DNA of 64,000 bases from Clarireedia homoeocarpa (taxonomy: Eukaryota > Ascomycota > Leotiomycetes > Helotiales > Rutstroemiaceae), in contig LNKV01000043.1 of NCBI GenBank assembly GCA_001465935.1, forward strand, positions 321,356 through 385,355, given 5' to 3'. A program made the position numbers and the translations under genes. The notes beneath the pieces were generated by a model, which ran no database searches, was not told the DNA's origin, and saw only the letters and a program-made list of their open reading frames with translations. Every line of letters starts with the position of its first letter. Position 1 is the first letter of the stretch. Shown in pieces: positions 45,019-54,518 of the stretch.

Positions 45019-46503
45019 ATGGCGTCCGCAGGGTGTTGGAAATGTGTGGCGAGATCGACACCCGCTCAATTGATCAATAATGTCACATTACGGATCCCCG
45101 CTGCAGCTGCAGCTTTTTCGACCACGCCCGCGGCATTGAAGGGTGGACCAATGAAAAAGAAGACAAGTGCAGCAGGGCTTGCGCACGCAAAGGCAGCGAA
45201 GGCAGCGAAGGAGAAGGGGGGGAAGACGCTGAAGATTAAGAAGAAGCCGCCTCCGAAGCCGACGGGGAAACCGCCTGCGCCGGGGGAGAGAAAGGCGTTT
45301 AGGAAGAGGATTATTCTGAGTAATTCGAATGCGTTGGAGGTGGAGGGGTTAAAGGATATTGATGAGAAGGTCTTGGTTGATGAGGAGATGGTGGGGAAGG
45401 TGGTGGGATTGCCGAATGAGGTTGTGGATCAATTGAGGGCTAGCGAGGCGTTCAAGATTACGCAGGGTTGGGGATTGTTTAGACGGCCGGCGGTGCTGTT
45501 GAGGAAGGAGAGTATGGCATGTTCGAAGATGTTGGATGAGGCGCAGAAGGAGAAGTCGACGAAGAGGTTGGTGGTTGATGGGGATAGAGTTACTGGGAAG
45601 AGTATGATGCTCTTACATGCTATGACTACGGCGTTCGTCAACGGCTGGGTTGTCTTGACTATTCCTGAAGGTATGTCTCTTGCTTAGTGGCACAAGGCGA
45701 GCTGGACTAATAGAACTATAGCACAAGATATCGTCAGTGCTGCTACCGAATACGGCCCCATACCCAACACAAACCCGATGCTCTTCTCGCAGAATACCTA
45801 TACCGCAGCTTGGTTAGCACGTATCGCCAAGGCCAACCAAAAGGTTCTAGATTCATTAGAACTATCGCAAAAACATGACCTTCCCCTGCCGGTTCAATCC
45901 AACATCTCTCTCACCCGACTCTGCGAACTCGGAGCTCGCGACCCCGACGTCGCCTGGCCTGTGTTCCAGGCCTTCTGGACAGAAATCACTGCTGCTGGAC
46001 GACCTCCTGTTCTCATGACACTGGATGGCCTGCAATATATCATGGCAAACAGTGAATACCGAAACGCAGACTATGAGCTTATCCATGCCCACGATCTGGC
46101 CATTCTCAATCATTTCATCCAATACCTCTCTGGCGAAAAGACCATGCCGAACGGAGGCGCCGTCATGGCAGCCACCAATCGCAGCCATGGTCCCATCTCT
46201 CAATCGAGCAATCTCGCGATTGTGCAGCAGCTAGAAAGACAAATGGGGGCAGAAGCAGTCACTAAGAGAGATCCATTTGAGAAGAAATATGACGCGAGAG
46301 CGGATAAGGCATTGCAAAAGATAGAGGTCATGTTATTACAGGGTTTGAGCAAGGAGGAGGCAAGGGGATTGATGGAATATTGGGCTGCGAGTGGAGTGCT
46401 AAGGCAGAGGGTCGATGAAAGAACTGTGGCAGAGAAGTGGGCGTTGGCCGGGAATGGAGTAGTGGGGGAGATTCAGAGGGGCGCTTTGATGATGAGGATT
46501 TAG
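45019..46503 (+). CDS. Mitochondrial small-subunit ribosomal protein mS29 (DAP3/Rsm23 family)
   Basis: GTP-binding component of the mitoribosome small subunit. Two exons, 45019-45670 and 45722-46503 (donor GTATGT, acceptor ATAG), 477 aa. I chose the ATG at 45019 because it gives a mitochondrial presequence (MASAGCWKCVARSTPAQLIN ... AAAAAFSTTPA). An in-frame ATG lies 57 nt upstream at 44962. After a Lys/Pro-rich linker come GWGLFRRPAVLLRKES and the P-loop GDRVTGKS (188-195), then GWVVLTIPEAQDIV across the splice. PPVLMTLDGLQYIMANSEYR (Walker-B-like) and FIQYLSGEKTMPNGG follow, ending with a C-terminal helical region typical of DAP3. The P-loop fits GxxxxGKS. Intact. Confidence 0.93.
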
Positions 46504-47101
46504 GTGAGGTGATGATGTATAGATATCGGTCTTGTGTTGATAGGTACGTACGTAGATGAAATGTGTCATTGAAAAGTGTATATTCGGTGTATCTCAGTTC
46601 CTTGTACGTCTTAATACTGTGTGATGAGTCTCTTTGGGGGAGTTCTTTTAGGGAATAATAACGGGTTTGTACTTTGCTGTTGTGTCCTGCATCAAGGTAT
46701 ATGCTAATGGGATTAGCAGGATACTACACCGACCCGGATTTTGATTGTTCATGTGAGATCTCGATATTGAGAATTTTCGTGTCTGATTGTCCAAGTGAGA
46801 GTTGAACATTAAGAACTCTGACTTTTTAGATGGACAATATTTTTAATATACCACGGAACTATAGCAGGCGGATCACAAGCCCTAGAAGAACGATGTATAA
46901 TAGTCTCGCACACTAAAAGGCAACCTATGATCGGGCATGTATGCATTACGATTGGTCGAGGTCTCTGGTAAGCTTGTACGTACTAGCTCTCTCCCGTCCA
47001 TATAAAATCACACAGATTCTTCCTCGATTTCTACTGAAACATTCTCATCTTTAGAGGAAAACATTCCCACGACTTCACAGTCTACCTCTCTATACGCCAT
47101 C
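46504..47101. other. Intergenic region upstream of the F-box gene
   Basis: About 0.6 kb with a TATA box near its end. No gene seen. Confidence 0.6.
47001..47008 (+). promoter_or_regulatory. TATA box of the F-box gene
   Basis: TATAAAAT lies 94 bp upstream of the ATG at 47102, a common TATA-to-start spacing in filamentous fungi. Confidence 0.45.
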
Positions 47102-48136
47102 ATGTCCGAATTAACTACCCAAAAACGACCAGAAGACGACAGCCAAAAGTCATCAGAGTGCATATTTCCAATCTTCGAGCCAATGCATACATACACGGCG
47201 CCGGCTTTTGATGGCGTAGCTGGAAGTGAAGAAGGGCGAACGTGGAATCCAGTCCCTCTCAAGAATTTTCGTCCACGAAACGTCGGCTCGGGAATGCTCG
47301 AACTTCTACCACTGGAATTATTCCACGAGATTACGGAGCTACTCGATTTCGACACCATTGGAAATCTGCGTTTGACCTGCTACGGCACAAGACTTCGGGT
47401 CGACTCAGCTCCCATCTCTATCATCTTCAGGAAGCATGCCTGGAATACATTGGGTGCACTCAAACGTATCGGTGCTCTGGGATTTCATCCCTCCTGGGAT
47501 TTGCAAAGCACTTTACTTGAGGATAGATGTGTATGCGGTGATTATGGTCCGTATTTTTTTGCTTTTACTGGCCACAGGTGCTGCATCTTCTGCTTGATGA
47601 TTGATCAGCCATTTGAAATTATATCCCCGGAACATGTCGACTCTTACTTTGGTTCTTTTTCCAGACGTGGATTGAATGCTGCGTCTGTTCTTCGACCAGG
47701 CAAAAATGGACCCGAAAGGCATCAATGGTATAGCATTATGCAAGTCAAGAAGCGATCGCAACGAGTATACCCAGACTATTGGCTGAGTTCCCACCCGAAT
47801 GAAAATTGGGCAATTATCAATCATTTTCATGTCGATGGAAAGGAGGCTTCTGAAAGTAAACTCGCACTCGCTGTACCTATGCCGTACCTGCCCTCTTTCA
47901 CGGCAACACATGCCGAGCATGGTCTCTACTGCAAATACTGCATACCTTGTGAGGATCCCATGCCAGAAATCCGTGAAGTTCTGTTAGAATTTTTTAGGGG
48001 AGTCAGACCGCAGTACCACTACGCCACTTTTGTTCACGTACACATTGGTCACTTCGGCAAAATATATCGCAGAAAAGCACTCTCCCGAGCAGAATGGTAC
48101 GAACATCTATCTCAAGGATGCCTTGAGGAGGATTAG
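47102..48136 (+). CDS. F-box protein with Cys-rich zinc-binding-like clusters
   Basis: Single exon, 344 aa. Residues ~63-95 form an F-box (MLELLPLELFHEITELLDFD, then IGNLRLTC), which in SCF ubiquitin ligases binds Skp1. Downstream are cysteine clusters suggesting metal binding: EDRCVCGDYGPYFFAF followed by HRCCIFCL (about residues 140-165), and HGLYCKYCIPCED (about 278-290). The C-terminus has an aromatic-rich block (FVHVHIGHFGKIYRRKALSR). This layout is seen in many fungal F-box proteins whose substrates are unknown. No intron and no lesion. Substrate recognition by the Cys-rich region is inference. Confidence 0.85.
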   Translation: MSELTTQKRPEDDSQKSSECIFPIFEPMHTYTAPAFDGVAGSEEGRTWNPVPLKNFRPRNVGSGMLELLPLELFHEITELLDFDTIGNLRLTCYGTRLRVDSAPISIIFRKHAWNTLGALKRIGALGFHPSWDLQSTLLEDRCVCGDYGPYFFAFTGHRCCIFCLMIDQPFEIISPEHVDSYFGSFSRRGLNAASVLRPGKNGPERHQWYSIMQVKKRSQRVYPDYWLSSHPNENWAIINHFHVDGKEASESKLALAVPMPYLPSFTATHAEHGLYCKYCIPCEDPMPEIREVLLEFFRGVRPQYHYATFVHVHIGHFGKIYRRKALSRAEWYEHLSQGCLEED

Positions 48137-48396
48137 CCATTAGCTTAATCTACTATCAATTCGAGTCTGACGCAGACACGTCACTTATATAAGATATACT
48201 GCTCAGAACATCAATCTTATGATAGGGTTATATTGCGCACGTTTAGTGATTACAGACAGAAAATACATTTTGAGGGTGGCTTTACCGGTTCTGGGTTACT
48301 ATTGACTTTTATAGACGATGTAATATTAGACTTTTGAAATATAAATACATAGAATCGAAGATATCGTAGATGTTCTTCATTAATATCCCGTGATTT

Positions 48397-49438
48397 TCAA
48401 ACTTCTGACTCCCTTTCTACCAACTCCAACTCATTAATCCAAAGATTTCTGCTAAGCAACGCATACAGATCGCGATCTGATGGATGATGCGGGCTGTAAC
48501 TAGCAAATGCCTTTCTCGACATAGTATAGGAATGCCATGTATTAACCAAGAGCGCCTTGTTACTGTATGAAGGATCACGCGAGTCGATCCTAGAAGTTAC
48601 AGCGCAGAATATCCGCCATGTGAAAGAAATTGAGGTTATGGGAAGATCAAGGAGGGATATATATTTTCGCAGGAAAGATATAGATTTCAATATATAAGTG
48701 GTGGGAGCATGGATGTTAGTTGATGCGTAGTTTCTGTGAATGTTAACAGATGTTGCGATATGCATAAGTCTTATGGGGCTTGCTTACTGGATTGCACTGC
48801 TCAGGGCATCATGATCAGTATACCTGGAGGCGCCGCTTTGATCGAATGTGACTATCTGAGAGGATATCAGTTCCGAGATATAAAATGTAGAAGGAATGAA
48901 AGCTCACGACATCAATATTCCACCTCTTGACGTACATCTCCAACGCCTCTTCAACAGTATCCTCACTCCATTGCAACACTGGCTCATCGCGCAGTTGTTT
49001 CCCTTCCAGAACCACGCATCTTTCCTCCGCAATTCCCAAAACCAAACAACTCCTCCGCATCTCTCCCTGCGTCCTCTTCCTCTCCGCCGCTCTTCCTCCG
49101 TTCTCGCTCCCGTCAGAAAGCACCAACAGCCCACCGACCCTCGCTCCCGGGTTCTTCTCCCTCGGTCTCAACACCCCAAGAATCGTTGGAGCAAACCAGA
49201 GACTTTCATCCCGAGAGCGCGCCGTCACAAACAGCACATTTTTTGCCCCCTTCAGTGCCGGGGGTAGAATCCTCGGGTCTTGATTTATTCCATATGCTAG
49301 GACGAAATAAAGGAATAGAGGTAACATGAAAATCAAGGTAGAGAGAAGTAGGAAACATCGATGAATTTTCCGGTTGTGGATGATGAGAGATACTTTTCGA
49401 CGATGTCTTCGCGCAATTTTCGAGTATGGTTTCATCAT
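48397..49438 (-). CDS. PIG-L / N-acetylglucosaminylphosphatidylinositol deacetylase family protein with altered active site
   Basis: Related to yeast Gpi12, which deacetylates GlcNAc-PI in the second step of GPI-anchor synthesis at the ER. Three exons, 49438-48908, 48855-48788 and 48733-48397, in phase, 311 aa. A membrane anchor lies at about 28-50 (CFLLLSTLIFMLPLFLYFVL). The catalytic domain follows: NVLFVTARSRDESLWFAPTI, LVLSDGSENGG, RCVVLEGKQL, then VTFDQSGASRYTDHDALSSA and ALLVNTWHSY. The usual zinc/catalytic AHPDDE motif reads ARSRDE, so the His and first Asp are lost, and the later GxSxHxxH reads GASRYTDH. Fold conserved, chemistry doubtful. It may be a non-catalytic paralogue; another Gpi12 elsewhere in the genome is then expected. 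Confidence 0.82.
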
Positions 49439-50366
49439 CTAGTTTGATTTGATGCTGTAGTCAAGGAGGACAAATGCACTTGCAGTTTCTTCAGTCATGG
49501 AATGAATATTTTCCTGCGTCCTATATTCCAAGATGTAGACACAAGCCCGGATGATATGTGCCCCTTTCCATTTTTTCCATCAGCATCTTTCGTGCTGTAT
49601 CGTTTCATCGTTTCGCAAACGTCGGACCTACTGAGCGTACTAACTTATTAGACAAACATTAGTATGATTCAGAACTATCGTAACCAATAAAACGAGGGGC
49701 AGATCATCCCGAAACACTTTAAAAGGTGTCTAAATCTGAGTTTATGTTTGGTTCGGATTTTGTTGCTATGGGAATTGAATTGTTCACGGACCTGGCAATC
49801 TTGGTGGGGAGGTCCTTGTTTCAATATTGGGAAAGACCTCAAGAATGGAAGATTCGGTGAGATGGCATCGGATTTGCATGGGATTGGTATTGTTCGGTAT
49901 GCAGATGTCGGTCTGTAGTTCGTGTGTGGTAGTTGGTAGTTGGTATATAGGAAGGATTCAAATAATGCTGATCACGATAGCTACAGGACAAATAAACAAA
50001 TGACTAGGTACAGAAAGGAGAACAAATGAAGAAATTGCAAATCAGTGCATTTCTAGAAATGTTATGATCCAGCAAATATCGAAATTTCAATTTTGAAGTA
50101 GAGGAAAGTGGCAGGATGAACTGAAAATGAAATATATAAGCATAAATTTGAATCCGCAGTAACCAACTTACCCCTAAAAGACGATACTATTGATGGTGCC
50201 CTGGGCACCGCCTGGCTACCTCTTTGCAACGTCTCTTGACCTACCATCAACGACAATTGGTAGATCTTTCGCCTGGTCAATATCAGCCACCAATCTCGTT
50301 CCCAGCTTGCCGTCTCTTCTGAATCAAGTTGGTAGGTAGGAGTGGACTTTCGTAACAATTCTGCTT
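49439..50366. other. Intergenic region upstream of the PIG-L-like gene
   Basis: About 0.9 kb holding the PIG-L-like promoter and the 3' side of the binding-protein-like gene. Nothing recognised. Confidence 0.55.
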
Positions 50367-51390
50367 CTACGGTCGTTCTGGGGCAACACTATAAAGTATG
50401 TTGCCGCCGACACCGAAGTTCTGAACCACCTTCTGACCTCCATCCCTCATGATCATCCAATCCGCAAATCGATTCGCCATATCTCTATTTGTACCTCTAG
50501 TGCCGACGAGAATATGCGCGGGATTCAGCAGTGGATCGTCTTCGTCATCGGTGCTTGCTTTCTGATAGGGGAATTAGCCAATACACACGAAAACGAACAG
50601 TGAATAATCACTTACAAAGATGGTCATCTTCTCCCTGATGTCTCCCCCGATACTCAACCATGTTCCTTGATCCGTAATCGTGTATTCTTCTAATGCAGAT
50701 GCAGCTTTTAAAGCAGCGAACGGAAAACCAACGTAGCGATGATACCAGCTTGAGAAAGGGTGAGCCCAAGGAGTTTGGCCAATGGACGTCCAGATAGAAG
50801 ATTCTTTGATATTCGCAGCTGATTTGTCGTAGCGGGAAAGAAAACGGATTCCGGGATTAGATACGCATGCAGTGAAGAGCTGAACAAACAGCTGATGTAT
50901 CGTCTGAGATGAGCTATCTGTGGAAATACCAGCCGGATTGGAGTTTGGTCCTAGGAAGCATCAGTAAGTAGGAGAGCAAACCGCTGCTGTTGGTCAGAAA
51001 TATTAACAACCTACCCACGAATAACCAATGGTCCCTCCAAGCATATTCTCTCCTGTCCGCAATTCCTTGCGCAATCGCAATCTCCTCAGCCACCTTGAGG
51101 TAAGTGATGCTCAGATCCGCTGCTCTGCTTGCCAAAAAGTTGAAGCTCTCAGACGTGTCGGACAATAACCACGATACACTGAAATTTTCACAAGCAACTT
51201 CCTTAACACTGTAGTCAATGAAGGCGTTGGCAAGGGCGCGGACGAGCCCGGATTGCCCCGCACCACCCGTTGCTATGCGTAGGAGAACAGGCGGGGTTGG
51301 AAGAGATGAATCAACATACGATCCACTGTAGATTTCTGCCGGCGCAATGAAGGGTTCCGGTGCAGTGAGGTCAATTTTTATAGACGCCAT
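50367..51390 (-). CDS. Periplasmic-binding-protein-like (tungstate-binding TupA-type) protein
   Basis: Three exons, 51390-51015, 50950-50616 and 50561-50367, all in phase, 301 aa from MASIKIDLTAPEPF. The type-2 PBP pattern is clear: LLRIATGGAGQSGLVRALA with a Gly-rich anion-binding loop (41-48), SWLLSDTSESF, ADLSITYLKVAEEIAIAQGI, REYAWRDHWLFVG then PNSNPAG. Further on come FLSRYDKSAANIKESSIW (typical of TupA/WtpA-like proteins), WYHRYVGFPFAALKAA, and the closing HILVGTRGTNRDMANRFADW and GGQKVVQNFGVGG. Bacterial relatives bind tungstate or molybdate for ABC import. Here there is no signal peptide, so it is predicted intracellular and its ligand is unknown. Presumably an ancient bacterial acquisition by fungi (inference). 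Confidence 0.85.
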
Positions 51391-51788
51391 ATTTTTTGTA
51401 GAGATTGTTGAATTATGTATATAAGACCCCGGGTTAGCTCCTAATACAAACGCCGTGACTGAATAGAGGAAGTTGTGCAACGTGGGGTGTAGCACGGGGT
51501 AATAAGATCCTAATGCTAACCACATTTTATATCTGATTCGTCGCCCAAGGCCGTTACAGTACTGTATGCACCCCATATTTTGCGTTTTTTAATTTTTTAA
51601 TTTTTTTTATGATATCATTTTCCTGTACTCAAAGAAAACCGTAGCAGCCACGCCCAGAAACCCATCGACTGCCAAATGCAAAAACTAAAAGTGCTAGAAC
51701 CAGCTAATTCAAGTGCTGTGGTACTGGATATCGAGATTTCTAATCTATGATAACGTCTGCAAATGAGTATATAAAAGTACCACATACC
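51391..51788. other. Intergenic region, promoter of the binding-protein-like gene
   Basis: 398 bp. A T-rich block (51590-51610) lies mid-way and a TTATATACAT element lies close to the start codon on the minus strand. No gene. Confidence 0.55.
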
Positions 51789-53438
51789 CTATTCCATCAC
51801 TTCCTTCTTTTGGTCTTGACCCTTTGGCCTACCCTTAGCATATTTGACATGGACTTGGCGCGGTTGCATTGCCCTCCCATAATGTCCCTGTGAAAGCTCA
51901 TCAACATCATCAGGACTTGTTTCAAAGCTGCGACTTCTGCTCGTGAAAACATGGCCAGCTGATGGGAAGCCAGCTCGGTCTATAGGAGTAGGATGCAAGT
52001 CATTCCTTGGTGGGGATACTACTGCCTCCGCCACCCTATCATTCGATGTGTTATCCACTTCATCTGATTCTACTCTTGAGTGCTGATTTTTGGTGCCAGG
52101 TGAGAAATAGGGTGTGAGTTTCGGATCGGCAGGTGTAGATATCTGCTTGATGGCTGCTGCAGTTCGGCTATCACTGACGTTTCCTGCGGCTTTAAGCCTT
52201 GGGAGTATGGTACTAGTAGGCTTTCCTTCCGTGGTATCTACTGATCGCGTTTGCTTGTTGCTGCGGAAGGTAACTTTTCCTGAGGTAGGACTAAACAATA
52301 ATGAGGACTGTTTGCTCGCAGCGGACCGTCCGAGAGTATGATATTTCTTTTGGGGGGTGTTCTTATAAGAGAACGAAGCGCGATATGGGTATGTATCTGC
52401 GCTCATACCGGGCAGAATTGGGGTATGTTTTGGACGATTGTGCGGTGACTTCTTGATAAATTTTGACTTCACAGGCTTCTTGGGAGTCAGCAGATGAGAC
52501 GTGCTCATATTGCCTTGGTGCGACGGTAGTGGGGTGGGACTAGATGCCTCGGATTGGCTTGAAGCGACGATAGAGCTCAAACCAGAGTGTTGGTGAGCCT
52601 CCTCTAAGAGTTGTCGACTCGATGCAAGCTCGTCTTCGTCATCTGAATCTGCAATTGCGCTTTCCAGCAGAGCTCTGGATGGAGTACTCAGGTATGCTTG
52701 TGATAATGAAGGCTGAGATAGCGATGGTTGAAGAGATAGTGAAGGCAAGGTATGCTGTGATAGGCGTCGCATCGGAGAAGCAATTGTTTTCCGAGCTCGT
52801 CCTGCACCATGATTTGCGCCTGGTTCTTTGGGCGGTTGTGGCATAAACACAGAAGCCATGGACTTTGGTGCTCTGCCCCTCTTCCTTGCTACGATAGACT
52901 GCCCATCATCTTCCTGTTTCCTCTTCAATCCCATAATTATATCACGTGAAGCATCTGCTTTCTTCATACTGTAGAGTTTTCTTCTTTTCTCGCTGGCAAT
53001 AAGGATCGGTTGCAATTCCTTGACCAAACGGTCTTCCTCTTCCGAGCTGCGCTTGTACTCCCATATTTCTAAAGTGAAATCCGACACGTAATCGCGAATA
53101 TTTCTGGGATGGACGAGAAATTGGACGCTTCGCTCCTTTTCAAATCCCACCAGAAAATGACTGGCATCCTGTGGCCTGGGATAGGGAAAGCAGTCAATAA
53201 TATATCCATCTTTGTCGTGAGAAGGAATCAATGTGATCGGTTGGAGTGGTGGACCGCTGTTTGGTTTGTAAGTTGGTCGTTCAGCAACCCTGAAGTCAAA
53301 CTGAAAGTTGGTCTTTGTCGGTTTGTCAATTGGTCGTTCAGCAACCTTGAAGTCCCACTGAGTGTCGCTCTTTGTTGTTTTGGTATTTGATAACAGTGCA
53401 AGATTCTGTTCAATTTCCACAGCAATGTTAGAAGACAT
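51789..53438 (-). CDS. Hypothetical, probably nuclear, disordered protein
   Basis: No family recognised. Single exon, 549 aa. The N-terminus contains a duplicated motif, SDTQWDFKVAERP and FQFDFRVAERP, 20 residues apart. A more ordered region follows (DGYIIDCFPYPRPQDASHFL, RSVQFLVHPRNIRDYV, FTLEIWEY; about 75-135). The remainder is disordered and basic, with probable nuclear localisation runs (LKRKQEDD..VARKRGRAP) and Ser/Leu/Gln repeats (LSLQPSLSQPSLSQ). It also has a KLTPYFSPGTK motif that echoes the KSPYFTP motif of the MBD4-like protein in this window. A DNA or chromatin role is conjecture. The long open frame and ATG start support it as a gene. Confidence 0.75.
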   Translation of the reverse strand: MSSNIAVEIEQNLALLSNTKTTKSDTQWDFKVAERPIDKPTKTNFQFDFRVAERPTYKPNSGPPLQPITLIPSHDKDGYIIDCFPYPRPQDASHFLVGFEKERSVQFLVHPRNIRDYVSDFTLEIWEYKRSSEEEDRLVKELQPILIASEKRRKLYSMKKADASRDIIMGLKRKQEDDGQSIVARKRGRAPKSMASVFMPQPPKEPGANHGAGRARKTIASPMRRLSQHTLPSLSLQPSLSQPSLSQAYLSTPSRALLESAIADSDDEDELASSRQLLEEAHQHSGLSSIVASSQSEASSPTPLPSHQGNMSTSHLLTPKKPVKSKFIKKSPHNRPKHTPILPGMSADTYPYRASFSYKNTPQKKYHTLGRSAASKQSSLLFSPTSGKVTFRSNKQTRSVDTTEGKPTSTILPRLKAAGNVSDSRTAAAIKQISTPADPKLTPYFSPGTKNQHSRVESDEVDNTSNDRVAEAVVSPPRNDLHPTPIDRAGFPSAGHVFTSRSRSFETSPDDVDELSQGHYGRAMQPRQVHVKYAKGRPKGQDQKKEVME

Positions 53439-53779
53439 TACAAATCTTGGAAATACCAGTACAATAAATAATTGTATTGATAGATTCCTTTTGTATAGTT
53501 ATTATTATTCAATAATACAAATTGTTGGGTTTCAAAATAAAATTTCTTGCGAAATTTACTAAAACCAAAATAAAACCAACAATCATAAAATAAACAAGAA
53601 TTAAGTAAACTTATTTATCCTTGTTAAATTACTAAAAAATTAAAAACGTCTTTAAAAAAAGTTTAATAATATATTATATATAACAATACGACTAATCAAA
53701 GTAATTTAGAAGCTAGAATTTGCAACTCAAGAACTGAGAAGATCTCAAGGGCTTAAATAGATGGAGGGGGCATATTAGT

Positions 53780-53798
53780 CACGTGTTCGAATCACGTG
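53780..53798. promoter_or_regulatory. Paired CACGTG E-boxes around TTCGAAT
   Basis: Two CACGTG hexamers flank a 7-nt centre, making a 19-bp near-perfect palindrome. CACGTG is the bHLH (Cbf1/Pho4/SREBP-type) site. It sits between divergent genes and could serve either. Function is inferred. Confidence 0.4.
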
Positions 53799-53930
53799 CG
53801 CGCTAGGCGTTCAGGCAGCGTGTGGAAGCTTGCCGAGCTTGCTCGGTGCGTAGGCATGGAGGCCTGAGATTCAAGACAACGACGTGCGATTCTGTAAAAA
53901 TCGTCACAATTTTTGGGATTTTAGATTATT

Positions 53931-53963
53931 GACGAGACCATGACGAGACCATGACGAGACCAT
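53931..53963. repeat. 11-bp tandem repeat, three copies
   Basis: GACGAGACCAT occurs three times without a gap. Confidence 0.95.
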
Positions 53964-54518
53964 TAATAGAAGTGCTAAATTGCCTCAGAATATTGAACTT
54001 AAGAACCAAGTCTATCTACAAGAAGAAGAAGCCTTATATAGTCTTAGAGATCCCTAGGACTAGTCTTAGCGATACCTGATTAAGGGGCATCTAAGCAACC
54101 ATATATGCAACTACTGTGTAAAGGGGTTCTTCCCACTGTAGATAGACCAGCACAGATATGGACACCTTGGACGCCTTGGACGCCTTTCAAGAAGGGAACA
54201 CATCGCAAGAGATGCCCTATTCGATCTCGATATGTCCGATAGCTGTGAAAATTCCAAAAGTGACGCCACTTCTAGAGAAGTGACAATTACAGCTCCATCG
54301 TCCACGGTTGTCTTTTCCCTACTGTACGACTGCACCAACAATCCTGGATAGGTCAATTTTTCAAGTTTCGATTGAGAGAAGGGAACCATCTTGCGCAGCT
54401 ACTTAACCACGACCTGCTACCTGTTCCTCGGCAGCCTACGCTACTAGCGTTCAATCATCTCATCTTCGCCTTCGGCCTTGACCCTCTGAAGCGTCATCGT
54501 GACTTCGGTCTCGACTCA

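Larger units (their letters stand above)
53439..54518. other. AT-rich intergenic region between the hypothetical gene and the HET gene
   Basis: 53450-53720 is markedly AT-rich (runs of TAAAA and ATAAA type), unlike its neighbours. It is followed by a CACGTG palindrome pair at 53780 and an 11-bp tandem repeat at 53931. The HET frame is open upstream of its ATG but has no earlier ATG. No gene seen. Confidence 0.65.

Noticed and set aside
53775..53805. T-arm-like stem with TTCGAAT loop suggesting a tRNA gene
   Set aside because: No A-box, acceptor stem or anticodon arm fits around it; the dyad is better explained as two CACGTG sites.
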